NCBI GenBank assembly: GCA_026708015.1
Contig: JAPOVT010000018.1
Location: forward strand, 1-64,000
Direction: 5' to 3'
DNA length: 64,000 nucleotides
Source: a bacterium
Lineage (GTDB): Bacteria > Actinomycetota > Acidimicrobiia > Acidimicrobiales > Bin134
This document shows, in pieces, positions 55,267-64,000 of the stretch (within the stretch, counting starts at the first letter, position 1; each line of letters opens with the position of its first letter). The notes below the pieces were generated by a model. The model saw only the letters and a program-made list of their open reading frames with translations. It was not told the DNA's origin and did no database searches. The position numbers and the translations under genes were made by a program.

Positions 55267-57303
55267 GTGATGGCCGCAACAAGGACATTGACGGCAGTTG
55301 CGGCGATCTTGATCGCTACTGCGGGGCTGGGGCTTGCCTCCACCGGTCCAGCAGTGGCCGTGTCGGCGGCCGAAGTGTGCTCTGACCACCACGATTTCGG
55401 CCTAGAACCCATTCCGGTCGCCAAAACTGCCGACGGATCGACCGAACTCGCCCAAGTGCACTGGCGGTGGAACGAATCCATCGGCTGCTACCTCAGCCTC
55501 GACAACCAGGCCATCAGCATCCTGCGAGCCCACGCGGCCGAACTCACCTCGCCTGCCGCCACCAGCCACGAGACTGCGGCCCGGTGCTTCGAACACCACC
55601 ACTTCGGCCAGCAATCCGTGCCTGTAGCGAAAACCGTCGAAGGAACCACTGTGCTGGCTCAAGTGCAATGGAGATGGGACGACTCCATCGGCTGCTACCT
55701 CAGCCTCGACAACCAGGCCCTCGAGACAATCCGTGCCGCCGCGGCCATCCCGATACCCACCTTCACTGCCATCTCGGCAGGTCGAGCCCACACCTGCGCA
55801 GTCCGCATCAACCAAGCCATCGACTGCTGGGGCGACAACAGCAACGGACAAGCCAACGCCCCCGAGGGCCTACACACCGCAATAGCCGCCGGAGGATCAC
55901 ACACCTGCGCGCTCGACACCGACCAAGCCATCGACTGCTGGGGCGACAACAGCAACGGACAAGCCAACGCCCCCATTGGCCAACACACCGCAATAGCCGC
56001 CGGAGGATCACACACCTGCGCGCTCGACACCGACCAAGCCATCGACTGCTGGGGCGACAACAGCAACGGACAAGCCAACGCCCCCATTGGCCAACACACC
56101 GCGATCACCACCGGCAACTTTCACACCTGCGCGCTCCGCAGCGACCAGACCATCGACTGCTGGGGCTGGAACGGCAACGGCGAAGCAAATCCGCCTATCG
56201 GACGCTATACCCAAATCGATGCCGGTGGATCACACACCTGCGCGCTCCGCAGCGACCAGACCATCGACTGCTGGGGCTGGAACACATTCGGGCGACTCGA
56301 TGCACCGCCGGGCCCGTTCGCTGTCGTGGCCGCTGGCGGCGAGCATTCGTGTGGCTTACGCTCCGATCAGACCATCGACTGCTGGGGGTCCAACAGCGAC
56401 GGCCAAGCAGAAGCCCCCCCTGGGCAGTTCACGGCAGTTGCCGCGGGAAGGCTCAATTCTTGCGCCATCCGCACCGACAAGACCCTTCAGTGCTGGGGCA
56501 AGAGCAGCTCGGAGCAGATCAAGGTGTCGGATGACAGGTTCCTTTCCGTCGATGCCGGGCACTGGCATACCTGTGGTTTGAGAAACAACCACCGCATCAA
56601 GTGCTGGGGCTTGAACGCCAGCGAGGTGGCCAGCTCGCCCACTTGGTACTTCAACACGGTCTCCAACGGGGGTGGGCACTCGTGCGGACTGACGCCCAAC
56701 CAGCTCATCGAATGCTGGGGACACAGCATCAGCGGGGCGACCGATGCCCCTGCGGCGCGATTCGCCCAGGTTGTGGCGGGCTACCTGTTTAGCTGTGGGC
56801 TGAACACCAAGGGAACCGTGGAGTGCTGGGGCAACAACGACCAGGGCCAAACCGACGCGAGGGCGAGCCGCTTCGAATCCATCGCGGCCGGCAGCTTCCA
56901 TGCGTGCGGAGTGCGGGAGAACGACTCCATCGTCTGCTGGGGGAACAACGACCACGGCCAAACCGACGCCCCCGACGGCGAGTTCTCCGCAGTAACTGGG
57001 GGTGACGCCCATACCTGTGGACTTCAGGTTGACAGCTTCGTCGTGTGCTGGGGAAACAACGATCGCGGCCAGACCGACGCCCCGGTAGCACGATTCTCCT
57101 CCGTGTCGGCGGGAATATCCCACACCTGCGGGTTGCGCACCGACCAAACCATCCAATGTTGGGGAGACAACAGCAACGGTCAAGCTGCTCCCCCCGATGG
57201 CCGCTTCACAGCTATAAGTGCAGGCATGTGGCACTCCTGCGGCGTGCGCGTCGACCGAGCCCTCATCTGTTGGGGCAGCCTGGCCGGGTTCTTCAGGCCC
57301 TAG
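55267..57303 (+). CDS. secreted RCC1-repeat protein with two N-terminal Cys-rich modules
   Basis: 678 residues starting at adjacent GTG/ATG. Residues 1-34 are a signal peptide. Two related modules follow (about 36-85 and 102-151), each with FG-x-x-x-(I/V)PVAKT-x-(D/E)G(S/T)T, LAQV-x-WRW and SIGCYLSLDNQA. From residue 166 there are 14 consecutive 37-residue RCC1-type repeats, consensus F-x-A-(I/V)-x-AG-x-x-HTC-(A/G)-L-R-x-DQTI-x-CWG-x-N-x-x-GQ-x-(D/N)APxG, giving two propeller-like rings. Each repeat has two Cys, consistent with disulphides outside the cell. Repeats 2 and 3 are identical in DNA. The function is unknown, possibly surface binding. Confidence 0.85.
   Translation: MMAATRTLTAVAAILIATAGLGLASTGPAVAVSAAEVCSDHHDFGLEPIPVAKTADGSTELAQVHWRWNESIGCYLSLDNQAISILRAHAAELTSPAATSHETAARCFEHHHFGQQSVPVAKTVEGTTVLAQVQWRWDDSIGCYLSLDNQALETIRAAAAIPIPTFTAISAGRAHTCAVRINQAIDCWGDNSNGQANAPEGLHTAIAAGGSHTCALDTDQAIDCWGDNSNGQANAPIGQHTAIAAGGSHTCALDTDQAIDCWGDNSNGQANAPIGQHTAITTGNFHTCALRSDQTIDCWGWNGNGEANPPIGRYTQIDAGGSHTCALRSDQTIDCWGWNTFGRLDAPPGPFAVVAAGGEHSCGLRSDQTIDCWGSNSDGQAEAPPGQFTAVAAGRLNSCAIRTDKTLQCWGKSSSEQIKVSDDRFLSVDAGHWHTCGLRNNHRIKCWGLNASEVASSPTWYFNTVSNGGGHSCGLTPNQLIECWGHSISGATDAPAARFAQVVAGYLFSCGLNTKGTVECWGNNDQGQTDARASRFESIAAGSFHACGVRENDSIVCWGNNDHGQTDAPDGEFSAVTGGDAHTCGLQVDSFVVCWGNNDRGQTDAPVARFSSVSAGISHTCGLRTDQTIQCWGDNSNGQAAPPDGRFTAISAGMWHSCGVRVDRALICWGSLAGFFRP
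55873..56094 (+). repeat. identical 111-bp tandem duplication in the RCC1 gene
   Basis: 55873-55983 and 55984-56094 are identical base for base, each encoding one 37-residue RCC1 repeat. Neighbouring repeats diverge, so this copy pair is recent or kept identical by recombination. Confidence 0.95.
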
Positions 57304-57343
57304 GCCAGCAGACTCCAAGCTTGCAGTATAAGGCTGTGCCCGA

Positions 57344-57994
57344 TCATCTCCCGGCTGAGGGGCAGAACGACGCCAGCACGCACTCGTGGCATCGGGGGCG
57401 TCGGGCGATGCACACCCGGCGGCCGTGGAGGATGAGCCGCAAGGAGAACTCGCCCCGCTCGGCGGCCGGCACCATGGGGTTCAGCTCCAATTCGATCTTC
57501 ACCGGATCTTTGTGCTCGGTAATCCCCAGCAGCCCGGTGATGCGGGCCACATGGGTGTCCACCGGCAGGCCGGGCAGTCCCAGGGCCACGCTGCGCACCA
57601 CGTTGGCAGTCTTGCGGCCCACCCCCGGCAGGCTGACCAAATCGGACATCTTCCCCGGAACTTGGCCGTCGAAGTGGTTGACCAGATCCTGGGCCATGCC
57701 CACGATGTTGCGAGCCTTGGTGGCAAAGAAACCCGTAGAGCGGATCAACTCCTCCACGTGGGCCAACGGCGCTTCAGCCAGGGTCTCTGGTGTGGGATAG
57801 GCAGCGAACAAGTCAGGTGTGACCATGTTCACCCGCTTGTCGGTGCACTGGGCCGACAAGATGGTGGCCACCAGCAGTTGGAACGGGTTCTCATGGTCCA
57901 GCTCGCACACTGCCTCGGGATACTCCTCGGCCAGAAGCTCGTGCGTCCGCCTGGCTCTGCCTTTGGGGGTGCGTGGCCTCGCCATCGACCGCAT
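57344..57994 (-). CDS. nth: endonuclease III
   Basis: 216 residues from ATG 57994 (MRSMARPRTPKGR), with AGGG upstream; ATG 57985 is an alternative. It is a base-excision glycosylase/AP lyase for oxidised pyrimidines. The helix-hairpin-helix LPGVGRKTANVV has the catalytic Lys, VDTHVARI the Asp, and the C-terminal VCIARRPRCHECVLASFC binds the [4Fe-4S] cluster. The very long upstream ORF extension is the shadow of the acetyltransferase gene. Confidence 0.96.
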   Translation of the reverse strand: MRSMARPRTPKGRARRTHELLAEEYPEAVCELDHENPFQLLVATILSAQCTDKRVNMVTPDLFAAYPTPETLAEAPLAHVEELIRSTGFFATKARNIVGMAQDLVNHFDGQVPGKMSDLVSLPGVGRKTANVVRSVALGLPGLPVDTHVARITGLLGITEHKDPVKIELELNPMVPAAERGEFSLRLILHGRRVCIARRPRCHECVLASFCPSAGR

Positions 57995-58121
57995 GGTAAC
58001 GACCCTGACTCTTAATTCGGCAATGGGAGTCGCAACCGTGGGATTTGCCCGGAGTCGGCGATCGGGGCCGCTACCGTGGGAATTGCTCGGAGTCGGTGAT
58101 TGCAGCGCTACCGTGAGGATT

Positions 58122-58820
58122 GTGACGCTGACGGTTTCCCGACCCCACCAGGGAGAGTTCGCCTGGTCCGTCACCATCGCCCCCGACGTGGCCCGGGACG
58201 AAGCCACCGCAGGCCAGATCCAGGAGGTGATCGCCGGCGCCGAGTCCGGCGAAGCGGTGCAGCTCTGGATCGAGCAAGCCGCCGACCCCGACGACGCTTT
58301 CGCCGCCGACCTCGGCTTTGATCCGTACCGGGACCTGTGGCGGATGCAGCGGCCGCTGCCCGCGCCGCGCGCCACCATCGCCACCCGGGCCTTCGTGCCC
58401 GGCGCCGACGACGAGGAATTCCTCGCGGTGAACAACCGGGCATTCCACTGGCACCCCGAACAAGGGGGCTTGACTGCCGCCGATTTGGCCGAGCGCATAG
58501 CCGAAGCCTGGTTCGACGCCGAGGGCTTTCGGCTCCACGAGCGAGATGGCCGCCTGGCCGGATTCTGCTGGACCAAGGTCCACCCCGATGAGACGCCGCC
58601 AGCCGGCGAGATCTACGCCATCGCGGTGGATCCCGACTTCCACGGCCAAGGACTGGGCAAGCCCATGACCCTGGCCGGCCTCGACCACCTGGCCGACCAG
58701 GGGCTCACCGTGGGCTTTCTTTATGTGGAGTCGGACAACGATCCCGCGGTGGCCACCTACCACCGCCTGGGCTTCGACCACCGTTCCACCAACCGGGCCT
58801 ACCGGTGCATTGTGGAATGA
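58122..58820 (+). CDS. mshD: MshD-like GNAT acetyltransferase (mycothiol synthase)
   Basis: 232 residues from GTG 58122, with GAGGA just upstream. The C-terminal GNAT domain closely follows the mycothiol synthase pattern: NNRAFHWHPEQGG, WFDAEGFRLHERDGRLAGFCWTKVHPD, EIYAIAVDPDFHGQGLGKPM and LYVESDNDPAVATYHRLGF. MshD acetylates Cys-GlcN-Ins in the last step of mycothiol synthesis. The usual protein is about 300 residues with two GNAT domains; the N-terminal one is shortened here. This is a marker of actinobacterial origin. Confidence 0.82.
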   Translation: MTLTVSRPHQGEFAWSVTIAPDVARDEATAGQIQEVIAGAESGEAVQLWIEQAADPDDAFAADLGFDPYRDLWRMQRPLPAPRATIATRAFVPGADDEEFLAVNNRAFHWHPEQGGLTAADLAERIAEAWFDAEGFRLHERDGRLAGFCWTKVHPDETPPAGEIYAIAVDPDFHGQGLGKPMTLAGLDHLADQGLTVGFLYVESDNDPAVATYHRLGFDHRSTNRAYRCIVE

Positions 58821-58866
58821 GCTCGGACTCTTCACTCCCCCAGTGTCAGGACAAGGTGGCTGTCCA

Positions 58867-59583
58867 ATGAGTGCCGACCCCTCGCTGCCTCAAGGCCAAG
58901 ACAAAGTGGCGGCGGTGCGGTCGATGTTCGATGCCATCGCGCCCCGCTATGACATGTTGAACCGGCTTTTGACTTTCAGCATGGACTGTCGCTGGCGGAG
59001 ACGGTCGGTGCGGGAGCTGGGGCTGCCCGCGGAGTCCCTGGTGTTCGATCTGGCCTGCGGCACCGGTGATCTGTGCCGCGACCTGGAGTCCGCCGGATAC
59101 CGGGCCGTGGGATTCGACCTGTCGGCCGGCATGCTCCGGGCGGCCCAGAAGTACCGCGACTCGGGCAAGCTGAGCGCCCCGATGGTGCTGGGCGACGCCC
59201 TGTGCCTTCCGGTCCCTCCGGAGAGCGCCGACGGCATCACCTGCGGGTTCGCCCTGCGCAACGTGGTGGATCTGGACGCCCTGTTCGCCGAGCTGGCCCG
59301 GGTTGTGCGCCCAGGAGGACGAATCTCATTGCTAGAGGTGGCCGAGCCGTCGAACCCGATCATGCGGCTGGGCCACCGCGTGTACTTCGGCAAGGTGATC
59401 CCGTTGATCGGCGGTTTGCTGTCGGACCGGACCGCCTATGAGTACCTCCCCAAGTCGGTGGCCTACATGCCCCCCACCGAGGAGATGCTCGACCTCTTGG
59501 CCGGGCGCGGTTTCGACGCGGTCCAGCATTCGCCGCTCTCCGGGGGCATAGCCCAGCTGGTCACCGCCACCCGAAGGCACTAG
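58867..59583 (+). CDS. menG: demethylmenaquinone methyltransferase
   Basis: 238 residues from ATG 58867. It is a UbiE/MenG SAM-dependent methyltransferase: VRSMFDAIAPRYDMLNRLLTFSMD, SAM motif VFDLACGTGDL, and the C-terminal YEYLPKSV region. It catalyses the last step of menaquinone synthesis; menA lies 1.6 kb away on the other strand. Confidence 0.95.
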   Translation: MSADPSLPQGQDKVAAVRSMFDAIAPRYDMLNRLLTFSMDCRWRRRSVRELGLPAESLVFDLACGTGDLCRDLESAGYRAVGFDLSAGMLRAAQKYRDSGKLSAPMVLGDALCLPVPPESADGITCGFALRNVVDLDALFAELARVVRPGGRISLLEVAEPSNPIMRLGHRVYFGKVIPLIGGLLSDRTAYEYLPKSVAYMPPTEEMLDLLAGRGFDAVQHSPLSGGIAQLVTATRRH

Positions 59584-59596
59584 CCCAGAACCTCCC

Positions 59597-61144
59597 ATGT
59601 CCCTGCTGGCCCAGCACATCCCCGCCGACGACCCCGACCAAATGGCGCTGACCGACCAGCAGACCACCCTGAGCTGGGCCGAGCTCGACCAGATGATGAA
59701 CCGGGCGGTCAACCTGCTCCACACCCTCGACCTGGGCCCGGAGCGGCGGCTGGCGGTGTTCGCCGAGAACTCAGCCGAAACGGTGATGGCCTATGTGGCC
59801 ACCGCGCTGGCGGGGGTTTCCGCCGTACCGGTGAACTTCCACCTCACCCCCGACGAACTGGCCTACATCCTGGATGACTCGGCTTCGGCCTTGCTGCTGG
59901 TAGGCCCCGAGACGGCAGAGCGGGGCGTACAGGCCGCCCAATCGGTGTCGAACAATCCCGGCGCACCGCCCATCGCGGTGATGGGCTGGCGCTGCGCCGA
60001 CCACCCCGAGGTGGCTTCCTGGGAAAACGGCCTGGCCACTGCCCTACACGAGCCCCCGCCCACCGACATCCCGCCGGTCCCCCACTTGTTCTACACCTCA
60101 GGCACCACCGGGCGGCCCAAGGGCGTGGACGCGCCACCGGCCCTGTTCCGGGGCGGGCGAACGGTGGAGGAGTACTTCGCCACCTGCGCCACTCCCAACG
60201 CGGCCATCGGCACCCATTTGGTGGTGGGGCCTATGTACCACGCCGGGCCGTTCTCGGCCACCAGAAACCTCATGGGCGGCGCCCCAGTGGTGGTGATGGG
60301 CCGGTTTGATGCCGAGGCCACTCTGGCGGCCATCGACCGCTACCAGGTCAACGCCATGTTCATGGTGCCCACCCATTTCACCCGGTTGCTGGCCCTGCCC
60401 GCCGAGGTGAGGGCGCACTACCGCACTGACAGCCTGGTGTCGGTGACCCACAGCGGCGCGCCCTGCCCGGTGTCGGTAAAGCGGGCCATCATCGACTGGC
60501 TCGGGCCCATCGTCTCTGAGGGATACGGCTCCACCGAGGTGGGCGGATCGTGCCACATCAACTCCGAAGACTGGCTGGCCCATCCCGGCTCGGTGGGGCG
60601 CCCGGTTCCCCCCTTTGAGGTGCTCATTGTGGACGAAGACGGCAACGAGCTGCCGCCAGGCCAAGAGGGACGGGTGTACTTCACCGACACCAGCGGCCGG
60701 GGAATCAGCTACCGCAACGACCCGGAAAAGACGGCGGCTGCCCACCTGCGACCCGGGGTGTTCACGCTGGGCGAGATCGGCTACACCGACGAGGACGGGT
60801 TCTTGTACCTCACCGACCGCTTCTCCGACATGGTGGTGTCGGGCGGGGTGAACATCTACCCCGCCGAGACCGAGCAGGTGCTGGCCGAACACCCCAGTGT
60901 GGCCGATTCGGCCTGCATCGGCGTGCCCGACGAGGAGATGGGCGAGCAGCTCAAGGCCCTGGTAGTGCCCGCCGACCCGGACCACCCGCCCGCAGAAGCC
61001 GAGATCATTGCCTTCTGCCGCGACCGGATCGCCCACTACAAGTGCCCTCGATCGGTTGAGTTCATCAGCGAAGAGCGCTTGGGCCGCTCCGCAATGGGCA
61101 AGATCAACAAACAGGCCCTGCGGGCCCCGTATTGGAAGGGATAG
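59597..61144 (+). CDS. acyl-CoA synthetase (AMP-binding)
   Basis: 515-residue adenylate-forming enzyme: FYTSGTTGRPKG, GYGSTEVGG, LGEIGYTDEDGFLYLTDR, GGVNIYPAETE and C-terminal AMGKINKQ with the catalytic Lys. It is similar in layout to the synthetase at 6789-8333. Location between menG and menA raises the question of MenE (o-succinylbenzoate-CoA ligase), but the sequence looks more like general fatty- or bile-acid CoA ligases, so no symbol is given. Confidence 0.88.
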   Translation: MSLLAQHIPADDPDQMALTDQQTTLSWAELDQMMNRAVNLLHTLDLGPERRLAVFAENSAETVMAYVATALAGVSAVPVNFHLTPDELAYILDDSASALLLVGPETAERGVQAAQSVSNNPGAPPIAVMGWRCADHPEVASWENGLATALHEPPPTDIPPVPHLFYTSGTTGRPKGVDAPPALFRGGRTVEEYFATCATPNAAIGTHLVVGPMYHAGPFSATRNLMGGAPVVVMGRFDAEATLAAIDRYQVNAMFMVPTHFTRLLALPAEVRAHYRTDSLVSVTHSGAPCPVSVKRAIIDWLGPIVSEGYGSTEVGGSCHINSEDWLAHPGSVGRPVPPFEVLIVDEDGNELPPGQEGRVYFTDTSGRGISYRNDPEKTAAAHLRPGVFTLGEIGYTDEDGFLYLTDRFSDMVVSGGVNIYPAETEQVLAEHPSVADSACIGVPDEEMGEQLKALVVPADPDHPPAEAEIIAFCRDRIAHYKCPRSVEFISEERLGRSAMGKINKQALRAPYWKG

Positions 61145-61158
61145 CTGTCTAAGGAGGG

Positions 61159-62010
61159 CTAGGCCGATACCGCCAGGCCAATCGTCAACAGAGTTCCGAA
61201 CACCAGATGCAACCGGGCGGTGTGGTTGAGCAGGGGGGCCTTGGGCGCTGACGAAAAGGCCAAAACCACAGCGGGGATGGCCAAACCGAGAGCGGCCAGT
61301 GTCAGCGGTGTCCAGGAGCGGGCAATGGCAAGCACGCCGCCCACCGCGAAAGCAGCCGCCACCAAGGCGGCGTAGAGCCAGGCGGTGCCCCGGTCGCCCA
61401 AGCGCACCGCCAAAGTCCGTTTGCCCGCGGCCTGGTCTTGGGGAATGTCGCGCAGGTTGTTGGCTACCAGCAGCGCCGAGGCCAAGAGCCCCACCGGCAC
61501 AGAGGCGGCCGATGTCAACCCGGTCAACTCTTCGACCTGCACAAAAGCCGTGCCGGCCGTGGCCACCATACCGAAGAACACGAACACCGCCGCCTCTCCC
61601 AAACCGGCATAGCCGTAGGGCCGCTTTCCCCCGGTGTAGTACCAACCAGCAACAATGCACGCCAGCCCCACCGCAATAAGCCACAGTGCCGCCACGATGG
61701 CCAGAACCAGCCCAGCCACCGCCGCTACCCCAAAGGCTCCAAACGCGGCCCGCTTCACCACATCAGGCGCCACCGCACCACCGCCCACCAGCCGGGCCGG
61801 GCCCAACCGGTTGGCATCGGTGCCCCGAATCCCGTCGGAGTAGTCGTTGGCGTAGTTCACCCCCACCTGGAGGGCCACCGCTACCACCAGCGCCGCCGCC
61901 GCCCGCCCCCACACCACGTCGGGGGCAGCCGCAGCGGTGCCCACCGCCACCGGCACCAGTGCGGCAGGAAGGGTTCGGGGCCGAGCCCCCTGGATCCACA
62001 GCCGAATCAT
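61159..62010 (-). CDS. menA: 1,4-dihydroxy-2-naphthoate polyprenyltransferase
   Basis: 283-residue UbiA-family membrane prenyltransferase from ATG 62010, with about eight or nine hydrophobic segments. The Mg-prenyl-diphosphate motifs are NYANDYSDGIRGTD and a second near NNLRDIPQD; YYTGGKRPYGYAGLGE is typical of MenA. It attaches the isoprenoid tail to DHNA in menaquinone synthesis. The extension to 62091 runs into the next promoter and is rejected. Confidence 0.94.
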   Translation of the reverse strand: MIRLWIQGARPRTLPAALVPVAVGTAAAAPDVVWGRAAAALVVAVALQVGVNYANDYSDGIRGTDANRLGPARLVGGGAVAPDVVKRAAFGAFGVAAVAGLVLAIVAALWLIAVGLACIVAGWYYTGGKRPYGYAGLGEAAVFVFFGMVATAGTAFVQVEELTGLTSAASVPVGLLASALLVANNLRDIPQDQAAGKRTLAVRLGDRGTAWLYAALVAAAFAVGGVLAIARSWTPLTLAALGLAIPAVVLAFSSAPKAPLLNHTARLHLVFGTLLTIGLAVSA

Positions 62011-62089
62011 CGGGCCATGTCTAGCCCATCGCCCGAGTTCGTTAGTGTCGGAGCCATACGAGTTTTGAAGACGTGAGGGATTCCGAGCC

Positions 62090-64000
<1,911 letters not shown>

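Noticed and set aside
59597..61144. Acyl-CoA synthetase as MenE because of menG and menA nearby
   Set aside because: No other early men genes are present, and the paralogue at 6789-8333 shows the same general synthetase layout.

Overview
This is GC-rich, densely packed chromosomal DNA that looks actinobacterial, most plausibly from the class Acidimicrobiia or a relative. That placement is inference from gene content. The window carries a mycothiol-synthase-type acetyltransferase, a PdtaR-type response regulator with an ANTAR domain, a RapZ with the arginine-substituted P-loop seen in actinobacteria, and the gene neighbourhood uvrA-uvrB-rpsA-polA-pdtaR, which is also found in Mycobacterium. 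GTG and TTG starts and 4-base stop/start overlaps are frequent.

Layout. 1-1.4 kb: a secreted, lower-GC putative zinc peptidase preceded by a 17-base C/G homopolymer. 1.4-8.3 kb: rapZ and uvrC, divergent nadA, then a Rieske oxygenase with an acyl-CoA synthetase. 8.3-15.4 kb: an accessory island with three complete toxin-antitoxin pairs (Phd/PIN, Phd/RelE, VapBC), an orphan HigA-like antidote, a broken type I restriction-modification system (hsdM and hsdR both truncated), and a ClpP/SppA-fold protease with a small partner. 15.4-29.3 kb: a PhoX-like Tat protein, uvrA, an old-yellow-enzyme oxidoreductase, uvrB, rpsA, polA and pdtaR. 29.4-35.1 kb: a DUF1214 protein, PPK2, a carboxylesterase, a permease fused to an extra domain, and tRNA-Leu(CAA). 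35.2-40.6 kb: the type II fatty-acid synthesis cluster fabD-fabH-fabG-acpP-fabF, with fabZ and a peroxiredoxin on the opposite strand. 40.6-46.5 kb: HU, then the operon hisI-trpE-ygfZ-trpF-trpB-trpA. 46.6-52.8 kb: an orphan Cpn10, an alpha/beta hydrolase and hisDCBHAF. 52.9-64 kb: an F420/FMN luciferase-like oxidoreductase, a zinc alcohol dehydrogenase, a secreted RCC1-repeat protein, nth, an MshD-like acetyltransferase, the menaquinone methyltransferase, a second acyl-CoA synthetase, menA and a YyaL/DUF255 protein cut by the window end.

The most striking observation is a peroxiredoxin (Bcp/PrxQ) gene at 40089-40553. Its frame is interrupted by a single TGA exactly where the catalytic cysteine of the TPG-C-T motif should be, and a compact hairpin follows the TGA. 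This reads as a selenocysteine protein that ordinary ORF calling splits or truncates. Second is a 38-bp tandem repeat before trpB in which each copy duplicates the ribosome-binding and start region, making a chain of 11-residue upstream ORFs that stop two bases before the next start. Third is a FabD fused to a biotinyl/lipoyl-like sandwich domain that lacks the modifiable lysine. The accessory island adds candidate operators for the toxin-antitoxin genes and a possible protease-based defence pair.
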